Notes under the pieces: model-generated
Seen by the model: only the letters and a program-made list of their open reading frames with translations
What the model was told of the DNA's origin: nothing
The model's database searches: none
Made by a program: the position numbers and the translations under genes
Origin: Hedera helix
Lineage: Eukaryota > Streptophyta > Magnoliopsida > Apiales > Araliaceae
Direction: 5' to 3'
DNA: 64,000 nt
Assembly: GCA_947179155.2 (NCBI GenBank)
Contig: OX359286.1
Location: forward strand, 38,586,408 to 38,650,407
Shown: positions 63,013 through 64,000 of the stretch, piece after piece
How positions within the stretch are numbered: the stretch's first letter is position 1
Layout: each line of letters opens with the position of its first letter

Positions 63013-64000
63013 AAATGTAAGAACCTAACATGGTAGGCAACTCTATTAAATTTCAAGGGTAAAAGGGTAATGTTACTAGATATGCGTAGTAATTGAAAAC
63101 TCAAAAGCTGACATGGTTTAGATAGTAGAATTGGCAAGGGGGACATCTAAAATTGAATGTAGGTTATTGGCACGTCCCACTTGTATTATTCACGTGTATC
63201 TATTCCAAATATGATGTATGGGTCTCTCTATATATGCTGAATTAAAGTCTACTGTGGAATTATAAGCTCTGGGCTAATTGTAGTGTTCATATGTATTCTT
63301 ATTGGATAGGAAGAGACTTGATTGTGCATATCTTTTCAGCTGAAGCAGGAGAATAAAAAGCCTCGAGGACTAATACAGAGCAAACTCTGCACATAGTAGC
63401 CCAATTGACCATGATTCATGTCAGTGCGGGAGAATTATGATTGAGATCGACAAAAGTTGATGCAGGAGAGATTGAAAAAGCATATTGATCTTTGTGACAT
63501 AATTTTATGCGGCAATGTAGTTATGTACTCTCTTCCCCCCTCAATTCATTATAGTTCCTTGGACTTCATTAGCCATTGGCTAATCATTTGTTTAGATAAC
63601 CACTTGTATTTCCTTGCTAGAAATAATGAAACCGAATGTATTGCAGAAAATTAATGAAGTTCAAGTTTTGTTTTGCCCTCTTTAATATTGTTACATGTGA
63701 TTACTCCATTTGTTGCTAACAAGTCAATACCCCGCCCGAATTAGTATGCCTGGTTTTAAAATTTTGGGAACATGCTCAGATGATCCCAAACTACCTGCAG
63801 GCTATTGCATTTATAAGTTAAAGGAAGTTACCAGCCTCGGTGATGAAGTGAACATATTGCGCCATTATTGACCGCGATGGTGATTCAACATTCACTACAT
63901 TCAGTAGCGTAATATGTATTGATGCTGCAAATAATTAGGCTTGCGTCCACTAAAAAGGTTTTTTTGGGTCATTCTCTATGTTTCAAATATTCTTTTGGAA
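63013..64000. other. Downstream flank of the ORP gene, no further gene recognised
   Basis: Probably includes the end of the ORP 3' UTR. No open frame with recognisable protein features up to the window edge. Confidence 0.5.

Overview
This window is nuclear DNA of a flowering plant, almost certainly a eudicot. Genes have many short GT-AG introns in an AT-rich background. There are (TA)n and (GA)n microsatellites and a high density of small inverted-repeat transposons. All recognised genes are plant families: an SKU5-like cupredoxin, a vacuolar invertase with the plant-specific 9-nt mini-exon, a plastid-type transaldolase, a GT47 glycosyltransferase, KAS III and an oxysterol-binding-protein-related protein. 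I cannot name the species.

Layout: 1-3972 (-) SKU5-similar gene, cut by the left edge. 3973-16793 is a transposon-rich gap with no intact gene. It holds a 1.45-kb terminal-inverted-repeat element carrying a broken receptor-kinase piece (9044-10495), a PPR-protein fragment (about 12.73 kb), a hAT-type MITE with a perfect 8-bp target duplication (13493-13678), a second member of the kinase-carrying element family (about 14.1-14.5 kb) and a solo LTR with a 5-bp target duplication (14661-16082). 16794-20364 (-) is an intact vacuolar acid invertase with a Stowaway MITE in intron 1. 22716-28292 (-) is an intact transaldolase gene with a MITE and a 33-base G run in intron 2, a 128-bp minisatellite upstream and a 73-bp tandem duplication at its stop codon. 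30388-31710 (+) is an intronless GT47 glycosyltransferase. 32238-38032 (-) is a KAS III gene with all exons and splice sites but five coding lesions, so a pseudogene. 38.3-53.1 kb is a second gene-poor stretch with many decayed elements, a plastid 23S rRNA fragment (44309-44440) and a chain of foldback elements separated by TA repeats (48.2-49.6 kb). 53109-62626 (+) is an intact ORP1-type oxysterol-binding-protein-related gene with a PH domain, an FFAT-like motif and a ligand-binding domain; it has one Mutator-type MITE in an intron and another just past the stop.

The genes do not form a pathway cluster. Invertase, transaldolase and KAS III all belong to carbon or lipid metabolism, but their closeness looks like ordinary plant gene order. 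The most unusual content is structural: several unrelated foldback families all sit inside TA microsatellites, and one family carries repeated ~20-bp GC-ended palindromes and has captured a kinase fragment. Exon boundaries were placed by hand from GT-AG sites and reading-frame continuity; family names come from recognised motifs, not from a database search.
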